From positions 1 to 48,609 of the forward strand of contig JAMORO010000006.1 of assembly GCA_027063505.1 (NCBI GenBank): DNA of 48,609 nucleotides, given 5' to 3'. Under the pieces are notes generated by a model. That model made no database searches. It was not told where the DNA came from and saw nothing but the letters and a program-made list of their open reading frames with translations. This document shows positions 1 through 7,685 of this stretch, in pieces. Within the stretch, counting starts at the first letter, position 1, and each line of letters opens with the position of its first letter. A program made the translations under genes and the position numbers. Source of the stretch: Sulfurimonas sp. GTDB taxonomy: Bacteria; Campylobacterota; Campylobacteria; Campylobacterales; Sulfurimonadaceae.

Positions 1-1437
1 CTGTTCTGTTACAAGTTCAACAGCTTTTGCTTTCATACCAGAAAGAAATTTATTTCTAGCAAAACTATTTGTTAAAACGGCTCTCTCTACTCCTGCTCTC
101 TCTTTTGCCATTAAGAAGTTATAAAATGCTGTAAGCTCTCGAGTCTCTTTTGCTGTTTGTATATGTGGAATAAGATCGGCAACTATAATAAGTAGTTTTG
201 TATTTATATCTGTATAAAATTTTAAGGCACTGTTGAGAGGGATTTGAAATGTATCACTTTTTTCTCTTACTTGAGTAAGACTTTTAAGTGCTTGAAGTGT
301 GTCAGATACATTTTTTTGCAGTATTGAATCTCTCTTTAAGGCTCTGTTATTATGGAGTATTTTTATTAGTTTGTGACTCTCTTTATCTGTTGCTACTCTC
401 TGTTTTTTAAGAAACTCAGCAAATTTCTTTCCTTTTGAACCTAAAAATCCTGCAGTAGCTCCCCTCTCTTTTTGTGTCTCATGTAAAAGTGCTGCAACAG
501 TAGTTGCAATAAGCATAGTCTCTTTAGACTTTGATGATGAGGAGTGAAGATTTGCAGCCATATAATCTTCGACTTTTTTCAAAAGATTTATTTTTTGTGT
601 CATAAGAGAGAAGAAACTATTCGGATCAATCCCAAAACCACCAATCTCGTTAGAGTTACTAAGAATTTTTCGCATTCTATCTACTTCATCAACACTTTTT
701 GTATGGAGTGTTTGTTGAGAAAAAGATATATCATCTTGGTTTGCAAGTGTTTGAAAGTTTGACATATAAGTATTTTGTTCAGAGATAAGGGATTGAAGTT
801 TTGCTTTCGCCCCTTTTGCAAATTTATCTTGTGCAAATGTAGCACTCCCTATTGCTCTCTCTACCCCTGCACGCTCTTTAGCATTTAAAAAGTTATAGTA
901 AGCGAGAGAGGCAGTAGAGAGCTCTGCATCGGCAGATTGAGAAGATGCTCTAGCAATAAAGTCTAAAAATTTCTTATTCATTTTTGTATAGTAAGATATA
1001 GCTTGCTTTGCTTCAATATTTTGAGAGAGTATTTGTGAACGTATACTCTCTACTCTTTTGAGCTCTTGCATAGCAGAAAGAAGATACTGATATGTGCTTT
1101 TTTCTAAAATATTTGCAACATCACTACTCTCTATATAGAGTTTGAGTGCTGCTATTTTTTTATCAGTACTTGATTGCTGCGTAGGAAGTAGCTGTGCAAA
1201 CTTCTTTCCTTTTGAACTTAAAAATCCAGCTGTAGCACCTCTCTCCTTCTGTGTTTCATGGATAAGAGAGGATATCTCAACATCAAGTTTAACTATTGTC
1301 TCATACTCAGAGTATTTAGATTTTAAGGAGATATGATCACCAATAGCAAAACTTGCCATAATAATCATAGTAATGGTCGGAAGTACTACATTGAGAAGCA
1401 GTTTATTTTTGATACTAATATATTTTAAAAATTCCAT
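1..1437 (-). CDS. Tandem NIT-domain receptor, probably a methyl-accepting chemotaxis protein (3' end outside window)
   Basis: The reading frame is open from the ATG at 1437 to the window edge (479 codons seen, no stop). Residues 12-33 form a membrane segment. After it come two related NIT (nitrate/nitrite-sensing type) units: residues about 55-225 and about 315-479. Both contain HETQKERGATAGFL, then SKGKKFA, and later AKERAGVERA, so they arose by internal duplication. NIT domains are periplasmic helical bundles found in chemoreceptors, kinases and regulators, and bind nitrate or nitrite in the studied cases. The ATG overlaps the stop of the upstream PAS gene by one base (TAATG), so the two are translationally coupled. 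That coupling makes a CetA/CetB-like energy-taxis pair the best guess. The signalling domain lies beyond position 1, so a histidine kinase or cyclase output cannot be excluded. Confidence 0.8.
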   Translation of the reverse strand, partial: MEFLKYISIKNKLLLNVVLPTITMIIMASFAIGDHISLKSKYSEYETIVKLDVEISSLIHETQKERGATAGFLSSKGKKFAQLLPTQQSSTDKKIAALKLYIESSDVANILEKSTYQYLLSAMQELKRVESIRSQILSQNIEAKQAISYYTKMNKKFLDFIARASSQSADAELSTASLAYYNFLNAKERAGVERAIGSATFAQDKFAKGAKAKLQSLISEQNTYMSNFQTLANQDDISFSQQTLHTKSVDEVDRMRKILSNSNEIGGFGIDPNSFFSLMTQKINLLKKVEDYMAANLHSSSSKSKETMLIATTVAALLHETQKERGATAGFLGSKGKKFAEFLKKQRVATDKESHKLIKILHNNRALKRDSILQKNVSDTLQALKSLTQVREKSDTFQIPLNSALKFYTDINTKLLIIVADLIPHIQTAKETRELTAFYNFLMAKERAGVERAVLTNSFARNKFLSGMKAKAVELVTEQ

Positions 1438-1829
1438 TATCTTTCCTCTCTTTTCATCTCTTTATAGAGTTTTTCATATTTCTCTTTTTCCATATTTGAG
1501 ATAATTCTTCGACAGGAGATATACCCTTTTTTATTATCACAATTTACAAAAGGATAAACTGTGGCAAATACCCAGTAGTAAGAGCCATCTTTTGCTCTGT
1601 TTTTTACAAAACCTCTCCATTTTTGACCACTTTTTATGGTGTCCCACAAGTCTTTAAATGCAGCTTTTGGCATATCTGAATGCCTTACAATACTATGAGG
1701 TTTTCCTATAAGTTCATCAATTGTATAGCCTGCATATTTACAAAATTCATCATTCGCAAAATTTATAATACCTTTTTCATCTGTTTCAGAGACAAGAAAA
1801 GCTCGAGTATCTAGTTTTACTTCATGCAT
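1437..1829 (-). CDS. Aer/CetB-type PAS redox-sensor protein
   Basis: A 130-residue protein that is a single PAS domain. It follows E. coli Aer closely: SETDEKGIINFAN, YAGYTIDELIGKPH, then VRHSDMPKAAF, FVKNRAKDG and YYWVFATVYPF. The RH-DMP segment is the region that binds FAD in Aer, so FAD-based sensing of redox or electron-transport state is likely (family knowledge, not shown here). There is no membrane segment and no output domain; it must act through a partner. The next gene is a receptor-like NIT protein overlapping by one base, matching the bipartite CetB (PAS) and CetA (receptor) arrangement of Campylobacter. It is first in the operon, divergent from cbiG across about 150 bp. Confidence 0.88.
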   Translation of the reverse strand: MHEVKLDTRAFLVSETDEKGIINFANDEFCKYAGYTIDELIGKPHSIVRHSDMPKAAFKDLWDTIKSGQKWRGFVKNRAKDGSYYWVFATVYPFVNCDNKKGYISCRRIISNMEKEKYEKLYKEMKREER

Positions 1830-1948
1830 AGTATCTACCTTGTTTTTCTCTTAAATAATTAATCTATAACTTTAACATAAATAGAATTAATTTTAGATGG
1901 AAAGAATAAATATCATTACACTTTAATTTTTTATTGAATTTTTCAAGC

Positions 1949-1954
1949 TATAAT
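1949..1954 (+). promoter_or_regulatory. Probable -10 box for cbiG
   Basis: TATAAT sits 24 bp upstream of the cbiG ATG inside an A+T-rich divergent region (1830-1977). No convincing -35 is visible, as is usual in Campylobacterota. I looked for a cobalamin riboswitch in this short leader and saw no B12-box-like sequence; the interval is also too short for one. Confidence 0.5.
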
Positions 1955-1977
1955 CCATTAAAAATTAAGAAAAGTAT

Positions 1978-3027
1978 ATGAAAATAGCTATAGCAACAAT
2001 TAATAACCCAAGTTTAGATGCAGCAAAAAAATTGCTCTTACATTTAACTCATCATGAGTGTCATGTTTTTAATAAGTCACAGAGTGAAGCAGAATTAGGC
2101 GCAGAGTTTCATCTCTTTAAAAAGGTAGATGATATCTTGCCAACCGCTTGGGCTGAGTTTGATGCCATTATCTTTATTATGGCGACGGGGGCAGTTATTC
2201 GTAAGATAGCCCCCCATTTAAAAGATAAGGCAACTGACCCTGCTGTACTTATAATGACACTTGATCTTAAGAGAATTATCCCCTTGCTTTCAGGACATTT
2301 GGGTGGTGCAAATGAGTTGGCAAATGAGATAACAGAGAGTATAGATGAGTGTGTAAATTTTGTTACAACGGCAAGTGATCAGATAAAAGTGCTGGCTTTT
2401 GATATGTTTGCTAAAAAATATAACTATAGTATAAGTAACCTAAAGTCTCTTGCTGAAGTTTCAAATGCTATTATCAATAAAAAACAGGTACAAGTTGTAA
2501 CGTATCCTTGTATGATTGAATCTGTGAAATCTTTTGAGGGTTATAAAGAGGAGAACTTTGTATTTGTGAGCCCTGATGATTTAGAAAATTTTAGAGATGA
2601 TATGCCTTCTGTATATATAACACCTCAAAAGTTAGCAAATGCTGCTTTACAAATCCATCCTCAACATATTACATTAGGTTTAGGCATGAATAGAGGTACG
2701 AGTAAAGAAGAGATAACAAACGCTGTAAAACGTTTTTGTTATGAGCATGGTTTAGAAGTTTCACAAGTGAGTATGCTTGCTAGCTTTACAGCTAAAAATG
2801 ATGAAGTTGGACTTTTAGAATTTGCTAAAGAGCAAGAGAGGGAACTAGAATTTTTTGATGAAACTGCTATTAATGCCTTGAGTGAGAACTTTAGTCCAAG
2901 TCAAGCTACAAAGTTTTTTAACATTAAAGGTGTTGCAGAGCCTGCGGCACTTTTGGCAAGTCAAAAGAGAACACTTTTTTTAAGTAAAAGAATCTATGGA
3001 GCTGTGACAGTAGCAGCTGCATTTTAG
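1978..3027 (+). CDS. cbiG: Cobalt-precorrin-5A hydrolase CbiG
   Basis: 349 residues, normal for CbiG. CbiG opens the ring lactone of cobalt-precorrin-5A and releases the two-carbon fragment as acetaldehyde, a step of the anaerobic (early cobalt insertion) B12 route. The N-terminal half carries ATGAVIRKIAPHLKDKATDP and the LLSGHLGGANELA segment typical of the family (residues about 68-117). The C-terminal half has LGLGMNRGTSKEEI (about residues 233-246) and ends with the CbiG_C pattern of a conserved ASQKRT/SKRIYGAVTVAAAF tail. It is followed after 9 bp by cbiH, so they form an operon. The upstream neighbours on the other strand are sensory genes. Confidence 0.93.
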   Translation: MKIAIATINNPSLDAAKKLLLHLTHHECHVFNKSQSEAELGAEFHLFKKVDDILPTAWAEFDAIIFIMATGAVIRKIAPHLKDKATDPAVLIMTLDLKRIIPLLSGHLGGANELANEITESIDECVNFVTTASDQIKVLAFDMFAKKYNYSISNLKSLAEVSNAIINKKQVQVVTYPCMIESVKSFEGYKEENFVFVSPDDLENFRDDMPSVYITPQKLANAALQIHPQHITLGLGMNRGTSKEEITNAVKRFCYEHGLEVSQVSMLASFTAKNDEVGLLEFAKEQERELEFFDETAINALSENFSPSQATKFFNIKGVAEPAALLASQKRTLFLSKRIYGAVTVAAAF

Positions 3028-3036
3028 GAGAATAAA

Positions 3037-3837
3037 ATGGGAAAATTAACATTAGTATCAACTGGAGCAGGTGGTAGTCGCTACCTTACAAATGAGGCGA
3101 TAAATGCCATTGAAGAGGCTGAACTTATAGTAGCTTACACAAAGTATGCAAAAGATTTACCTGAACTAGTAGAGGGTAAAGAGGTCTTTACAACACCTAT
3201 GACCAAAGAGATAGAGCGTGTGCAACATGCCATAGATGAGGCAAAAAAAGGTCGCAGAGTTGCCCTTCTCTCAAATGGTGATGCAAATGTTTATGCGATG
3301 GGGAGTCTAGTAGTTGAGCTTTTAGATACTCTTGATCTTTGGGATACTATAGAGTACTCTGCACTTCCTGGAATCAGCTCTGTTTTAGCACTTGCAAGTG
3401 AAGTTGGTGCACCACTTTCACAAGATTTTTGTCTTATTTCTCTTTCAGATAGACTCACAGATGCACAGCTTATACAAAAACGCATAAGATTTGCACTTGA
3501 AGCAGACTTTGTTATCTCTATCTATAACCCAAAAAGTAAAAGCCGTTTAGACCCATACCAAGGGATGCTAGACCAACTCAAAGCCTTGGGAGAGGAGCGA
3601 ATAGTCGTTATAGCTCGTGACTTAGGTCGTGAAAATCAGATTATAAAAGTTGTGAAATCAAGTGAACTTGTAGAAGCAGGTGTGCAAAATATAGATGTAA
3701 ATATGTCAACAACCCTTCTCATAGGAAATTCAACAACAAAACTCACAAAAGATGGTCGTGTTTTAACACCTCGTGGTTATCTCAATAAGTATGACTTAAG
3801 TGGAGCAGAGAAGGGTGAGTGGTCGAAGGTTAATTAG
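3037..3837 (+). CDS. cbiH: Precorrin-3B / cobalt-factor III C17-methyltransferase (CbiH/CobJ)
   Basis: 266 residues of the SAM-dependent tetrapyrrole methylase family. It methylates C17 with ring contraction in cobalamin synthesis. Visible family motifs are the N-terminal GAGG with YLTNEAINAIEEA (about residues 11-28), LSNGDANVYAMG (about 79-90), the PGISSVLALASEVGAPLSQD stretch and ISIYNPKSKSR. Shine-Dalgarno AGGAG lies just before the ATG. The substrate is assigned from pairing with cbiG, which points to the anaerobic route and hence CbiH rather than CobJ. It overlaps the convergent HD-GYP gene by 4 bp, leaving no space for a terminator. Confidence 0.92.
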   Translation: MGKLTLVSTGAGGSRYLTNEAINAIEEAELIVAYTKYAKDLPELVEGKEVFTTPMTKEIERVQHAIDEAKKGRRVALLSNGDANVYAMGSLVVELLDTLDLWDTIEYSALPGISSVLALASEVGAPLSQDFCLISLSDRLTDAQLIQKRIRFALEADFVISIYNPKSKSRLDPYQGMLDQLKALGEERIVVIARDLGRENQIIKVVKSSELVEAGVQNIDVNMSTTLLIGNSTTKLTKDGRVLTPRGYLNKYDLSGAEKGEWSKVN

Positions 3838-5744
3838 TCTTCGAACTCCTCTTTAATCTTTATAAATGAGTCCATATTATCTAAGAAGAGATCTGTAAGT
3901 TTAGGGTCAAACTGCTCTCCTTTCTCTTTTTTGAAAAGGTTTATAACCTCTTCAAGTGGCCAAGCTTTTTTGTAAACTCTCTCCGATATTAAGGCATCGA
4001 AAACATCTGCAATCATGACTATCCTTGCACAGATTGAAATCTCTTCTCCCTTAATACTTCTTGGGTATCCTGCTCCATTATAGTGTTCATGATGTTCGTA
4101 AGCGATATTTGCAGCCATTTTGAGTATGGGAAGGTTTGAGCCGGCAAGAATCTTATAACCTATAGCTGAGTGTGTTTTCATAATCTCCCACTCATCGTTA
4201 CTAAGTTTTGCTTTTTTAAGAAGAATTGAGTCTGGAATAGCAATTTTCCCCATATCATGCATGGTGGAAGCGATAAAAATAGTTTCTGCCTCTTGGTTGG
4301 AGAGTCCATAATACTGTGCTAGAAGTTTTGAGTAGTGCGCAACTCTCTGTATATGATGTCCACTCTCTTTACTTCTTGATTCTACAGACTCTCCCATCCT
4401 ATAAATAAGTTCATATTGTGTGCTTTTTATCTCTTTACTAAGCTCAATAATCTCTGTAATATCATGTCGGATAGCTATATACTCTACAAGATTATTATCA
4501 TTGTCATAAATAGGAGATATTGTAGCATTGACCCAGTATGTGCTCTTGTCTTTTGCTCGGTTTGAAAGTTGTTCACTCCATGTTTTTCCACTTTTTATAG
4601 TGCTCCATAGTTCACTAAATGCTTCTTTTGGAACACTAGGATCTCGTACTATATTATGAGGTTTTCCTATAAGCTCTTCTACTGTGTAGCCTGATATATT
4701 ACAGAAGGCTTGATTGGCATAGGTAATAATACCTCGTTTATCAGTTTTAGAAACTATCGTTGAGTTATCTATAGCTTTTTTATAGTCCTCTAGTAGTTTC
4801 TGTTTTGTAAGCATCTTTCTATTAGTTTTATAAAGAATGAGAGAGAGTAAAAGAGAGATTAAAATAGCTAAAACCCAAAATACAATATGAAAATAGAGTT
4901 TTGATTTTTTTTCGAGTAGTTTTCTATCTATCTCCTCTTTTACATGTTGGAGATACTCTGTCATAGTTGTAGCAATAGAGTCAATCGCACAGGTAGAGAG
5001 ATTAAACCACTCTATTGAAGATATATTTATCTGTTGTAGTTCTTGATGCACTATCTGTTCTATTAAAATATTTGTCTCCCTAAAGCACTTTTTCTTTATG
5101 GGGGAGGTGACTACCACTTTTGTCAGAAGTATATTCTCTTTAGTTTGTAGTATGTAGTTATTTACAAGAGTTTGTAGTTTTATGATGGAGAGATACTGTT
5201 TATGGTTTATGCCTCTTGTCTCTAAGATACTTCCTATCTCTGCTCGAAGTTGACCTAAGTACTCCTGTACAAAGTTTGTTTTTTGATAGATAAGCAAGTG
5301 GTTTTTTATACCTTGGTCAGTTGTAAAAAGAAGAAGTTTTTTTGTCTCTATAAGCATATTTAAAATTAGTTTTGTATAAGAGTCGAAAGTCTCTGAGGCT
5401 GTTATAGTATTTTTGTTGATTCTTAGTCGAAGTGTATTTATCTCTTTAATAAGCTGTTCATTATTAGAGTGAGAGAGAAGATCTTGCATAGTTGCTCTCT
5501 GCTTTTGTAGTAGTTGAAATGTTTTTTCTACTTTTTTAGAGTAGTAGATGTTCGTTAAACCTCTCTCTCTTTGAAGCTCTTGAATAATTTCTCGGAGCAG
5601 GAGGATTTTATTGAATTTTATATCTACTTGTGAGATGTTACTGATTTTTTTTGTTATGTTACTTATGTCTGAATATATAGCAAACACAGAAATTAATACA
5701 AAAAGTATAAATATAATGTTAATAAGGTATCTGTTCTTTCCCAT
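3834..5744 (-). CDS. NIT-PAS-HD-GYP sensory c-di-GMP phosphodiesterase
   Basis: 636 residues: membrane segment 8-25, a NIT-like periplasmic region about 45-270 (with LQRERGLTNIYYSKK at 57-71), a second membrane segment about 284-305, an Aer-type PAS about 322-430, then an HD-GYP domain about 445-622. Catalytic residues are present: H463/H464 region, HDMGK with H496-D497, HHEHY 551-555 and GAGYP 557-561. HD-GYP enzymes hydrolyse c-di-GMP to pGpG or GMP. The PAS resembles that of the 1437-1829 protein but has VRDPSVP where that one has VRHSDMP, so flavin binding is less certain. It lies 53 bp downstream of cbiL on the same strand and overlaps cbiH convergently. NIT plus PAS suggests c-di-GMP breakdown tuned by nitrogen oxides and redox. 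Confidence 0.9.
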   Translation of the reverse strand: MGKNRYLINIIFILFVLISVFAIYSDISNITKKISNISQVDIKFNKILLLREIIQELQRERGLTNIYYSKKVEKTFQLLQKQRATMQDLLSHSNNEQLIKEINTLRLRINKNTITASETFDSYTKLILNMLIETKKLLLFTTDQGIKNHLLIYQKTNFVQEYLGQLRAEIGSILETRGINHKQYLSIIKLQTLVNNYILQTKENILLTKVVVTSPIKKKCFRETNILIEQIVHQELQQINISSIEWFNLSTCAIDSIATTMTEYLQHVKEEIDRKLLEKKSKLYFHIVFWVLAILISLLLSLILYKTNRKMLTKQKLLEDYKKAIDNSTIVSKTDKRGIITYANQAFCNISGYTVEELIGKPHNIVRDPSVPKEAFSELWSTIKSGKTWSEQLSNRAKDKSTYWVNATISPIYDNDNNLVEYIAIRHDITEIIELSKEIKSTQYELIYRMGESVESRSKESGHHIQRVAHYSKLLAQYYGLSNQEAETIFIASTMHDMGKIAIPDSILLKKAKLSNDEWEIMKTHSAIGYKILAGSNLPILKMAANIAYEHHEHYNGAGYPRSIKGEEISICARIVMIADVFDALISERVYKKAWPLEEVINLFKKEKGEQFDPKLTDLFLDNMDSFIKIKEEFED

Positions 5745-5749
5745 CAGAT

Positions 5750-5755
5750 ATTATA
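5750..5755 (-). promoter_or_regulatory. -10 box almost touching the ATG of the HD-GYP gene
   Basis: On the minus strand TATAAT occupies 5755-5750 and the ATG begins at 5744. A start site six to seven bases after the box would fall on or next to the A of the ATG, and no Shine-Dalgarno sequence precedes that ATG. This would give a leaderless transcript, if the box is used. Alternatively the gene is read through from cbiL. Confidence 0.35.
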
Positions 5756-5797
5756 TAATATTCTTAGTTATAAAAGTGTTAAATGTGAGATACTCAC

Positions 5798-6472
5798 TTA
5801 ATTTCTTATCGCATAGTTTATAAAAAGAGTCATATAGCGTTTTACTTTCCCTATTTTTGAAGGAGTGATCTTCTCATCTCTCAGGTACATATTTTCATAT
5901 GTGTAAAAATCTCCCTCTCCAAGAAGTTTTGTATCCATACCTATACGAGGACGCATTAAAATTTCTGTTGTTTTAACTTCTCCTCTAGGATTTATAGGTT
6001 TTATGGTCAATGCTTCATCTCCTAAACAGAGTGCTTTTTTACTTACAGCACTTGCTGCACTAAAAGAAGTAACACCTGCAATAACCTCACAACTCTCATA
6101 AATAGTACTCTTTTTCTCTTTGATAATCTCTAAAAGATAGTAGATACTAGAGTAGATTCCTGCATCACCAAGAGTCACAAAACATACTTTTTTGTTCTCT
6201 TTAAGAGTATCTAAAACAACATCAACTTCATCTTCCCAGTCTTTGGGATTAAATCGCATAGGGGAGTAGACGGGAATGAGCTTTTTATCTACTCCTAAAA
6301 GAGCAAGGGCCTCTATGACTATAGTGTGGGTGATAGACTTGGTAAAAGTTCCATCTTCACTCTTTGTAGGTACACAGATAGCATCACACTCTTTAAAAGC
6401 ATTGAGTGCTTTGAGTGTAAGAAGTTCAACATCACCGGGCCCTAGTGAGACCATATATAATTTTTGATTCAT
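5798..6472 (-). CDS. cbiL: Precorrin-2 / cobalt-factor II C20-methyltransferase (CbiL/CobI)
   Basis: 224 residues, normal for the family. It uses SAM to methylate C20 of (cobalt-)precorrin-2, the step after siroheme branching. Seen motifs: MVSLGPGDVELLTLKALNAF at the N-terminus, TLGDAGIYSSIYYLLEII (about residues 120-137), and VIAGVTSFSAASAVSKKALC, the methylase substrate-pocket segment. It belongs to the same pathway as cbiG and cbiH but sits on the opposite strand, separated from them by the HD-GYP gene. Just upstream (6486-6563) lies the tail of another methylase gene of the pathway. Confidence 0.92.
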   Translation of the reverse strand: MNQKLYMVSLGPGDVELLTLKALNAFKECDAICVPTKSEDGTFTKSITHTIVIEALALLGVDKKLIPVYSPMRFNPKDWEDEVDVVLDTLKENKKVCFVTLGDAGIYSSIYYLLEIIKEKKSTIYESCEVIAGVTSFSAASAVSKKALCLGDEALTIKPINPRGEVKTTEILMRPRIGMDTKLLGEGDFYTYENMYLRDEKITPSKIGKVKRYMTLFINYAIRN

Positions 6473-6485
6473 TTCTTTCCTAAAA

Positions 6486-6563
6486 CTATTGTAAATTTTC
6501 TCGTGACTCTACGACTTTTCCAACAACTATAAGTGCTGGAGTAGGGAGTCCTTCTGCAATTTC
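6486..6563 (-). pseudogene. Remnant: C-terminal 25 codons of a uroporphyrinogen-III C-methyltransferase (cobA-like)
   Basis: Read on the minus strand, 6563-6486 encodes EIAEGLPTPALIVVGKVVES followed by RENLQ and a TAG stop. This is the signature end of SUMT/CobA enzymes (…PA-I-VVGEVV…). Directly upstream in this frame there is a TAG (6566-6564) and no further similarity, so only the tail survives. The stop lies 13 bp before the cbiL ATG, the spacing of an operon neighbour. The simplest reading is that an intact cobA once preceded cbiL and was deleted. Precorrin-2 would then have to come from another SUMT elsewhere in the genome. Confidence 0.72.
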
Positions 6564-6701
6564 CTAGATATTTAAATTGTTGGAATTATAACGCTAAAAC
6601 TTTATAAGTTTATACTGTTATGGATAGAAGTTAAAAATTTAAGAGAAACTAGTTTCGCTCACTTATTCAAACTAAATAACACAATTTTATATCAATATGT
6701 G

Positions 6702-6707
6702 TATAAT
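6702..6707 (+). promoter_or_regulatory. Probable extended -10 box for the YiiX-like gene
   Basis: TATAAT preceded by TGTG lies 20-26 bp upstream of the start codon. The region 6564-6700 holds otherwise only A+T-rich sequence beyond the cobA remnant. Confidence 0.5.
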
Positions 6708-6727
6708 ACTATCAAAAAAGGGAATTC

Positions 6728-7303
6728 ATGATGAAGAAAAAGTTAATTACAGTAGTTGTCTTCCTTGGAATAAGTTTAGTACTGTTGTTTACAATAAATT
6801 TTTTTCAAGAACCAATAAAATCTCCTATAAAAGAGAAGTATTTCCAAGAGGGTGATATTATATTTGTAAGTGGTACTTCTTGGCGAGCTAGTGTTCTTAG
6901 GTTTTATGGTAACCCTGATTATACACATGTTGGACTTGTTGTAAAACGTCACAATACACTTTTTATACTTCAAGCTATTCCTGAGTACGATGATTTAAAT
7001 AATAAAAGTGGTGTTGTTCTTACACCCTTGAAACATTTTTTTTCTGATGTCGCAAGTTATTCTATTTTACGACATCCTAAATACATCATAACAAGACACA
7101 TTGATGAGTATTTAGGAAAAGAGTTTGATGATAAGTTGGATAGATATGATAACTCTAAAATTTACTGTACGGAACTTATTGATGACCTATTAAAGGATAA
7201 CAATATAAAATCTGTTCCTCAAGAGATAGAATCAATATGGCCTGAAGTCTTAGTTAGACACTTATACTTGATAGGGTATACAAAAATTAATATTTTTAAA
7301 TAA
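6728..7303 (+). CDS. YiiX/YaeF-like permuted papain-fold protein (C92 type)
   Basis: 191 residues. An N-terminal membrane anchor or signal sequence spans residues 5-24. The rest matches the circularly permuted NlpC/P60 family: GDIIFVSGTSWRAS (42-55), then YTHVGLVV with the catalytic-type His67, and YCTEL with Cys147 near the C-terminus, the order expected of permuted enzymes. Family members are thought to act as amidases or peptidases on lipids or wall material; the substrate here is unknown. A Shine-Dalgarno AAGGGA lies just ahead of two adjacent ATGs (6728 and 6731); the second has the better spacing, which would remove one residue. It has its own promoter and is not obviously linked to its neighbours. 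Confidence 0.8.
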   Translation: MMKKKLITVVVFLGISLVLLFTINFFQEPIKSPIKEKYFQEGDIIFVSGTSWRASVLRFYGNPDYTHVGLVVKRHNTLFILQAIPEYDDLNNKSGVVLTPLKHFFSDVASYSILRHPKYIITRHIDEYLGKEFDDKLDRYDNSKIYCTELIDDLLKDNNIKSVPQEIESIWPEVLVRHLYLIGYTKINIFK

Positions 7304-7330
7304 TAAATAGTTTTATTAAGGTTATTTTGT

Positions 7331-7336
7331 TATAAT
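7331..7336 (+). promoter_or_regulatory. Extended -10 promoter of the small lipoprotein gene
   Basis: TTTTGTTATAAT ends 28 bp upstream of the ATG: a TGn extended -10 with an upstream T-rich run, the standard housekeeping promoter form in this phylum. Confidence 0.6.
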
Positions 7337-7364
7337 TATCCTTATATTAAACAAGGAATAACAG

Positions 7365-7607
7365 ATGAATATCAAAAACACAACAGTAAAAGTACTACTA
7401 ACTACCCTTCTTGCACTCTCTTTTAGTGCATGTTCTGATTCAAAAGCAGATATCAAAGCAGATATCAAAGAGTTAAAAGCAGAGTGTGAAAAAGAGGCAA
7501 TGATTTTAAAAGCCAATAAAGATAAAGAGGGTTTTAAAGAGTTAATGGAAGACTGTGAATCTGAGAATAAAGAGCTGAAAGAAAGACTAAAAGAAGCTAC
7601 TGAATAG
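7365..7607 (+). CDS. Small coiled-coil lipoprotein, function unknown
   Basis: 80 residues. Residues 1-22 are a signal peptide ending in LSFSAC; Cys23 is the likely lipidation site (lipobox slightly off consensus, with Phe at -3). The mature part is almost wholly charged helix (KELKAECEKEA, KELMEDCESENKELKERLKE) with a short internal duplication KADIKADIKE. Two more cysteines occur in the helix. The gene is monocistronic, with its own -10 box and a strong terminator immediately after. I do not recognise a family; Lpp-like structural lipoproteins are the nearest analogy by shape only. Confidence 0.75.
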   Translation: MNIKNTTVKVLLTTLLALSFSACSDSKADIKADIKELKAECEKEAMILKANKDKEGFKELMEDCESENKELKERLKEATE

Positions 7608-7625
7608 TTTCATTAAAACTATATG

Positions 7626-7670
7626 TTAACTAAGCCTTTTTTAAAGGGTTAGTTAATACTTCTTTTTTTA
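7626..7670 (+). terminator. Rho-independent terminator after the lipoprotein gene
   Basis: A 14-bp stem with one mismatch (arms 7626-7639 and 7643-7656, beginning TTAACTAA and ending TTAGTTAA), a TTT loop, and a T-rich tail through about 7670. Confidence 0.85.
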
Positions 7671-7685
7671 GGGTAAAATATCCTT

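Noticed and set aside
1830..1977. Cobalamin riboswitch ahead of cbiG
   Set aside because: The interval is too short and shows no B12-box; only a -10 box is seen.
1437..5744. The PAS gene and HD-GYP gene as parts of one operon
   Set aside because: cbiG-cbiH run in the opposite direction between them.
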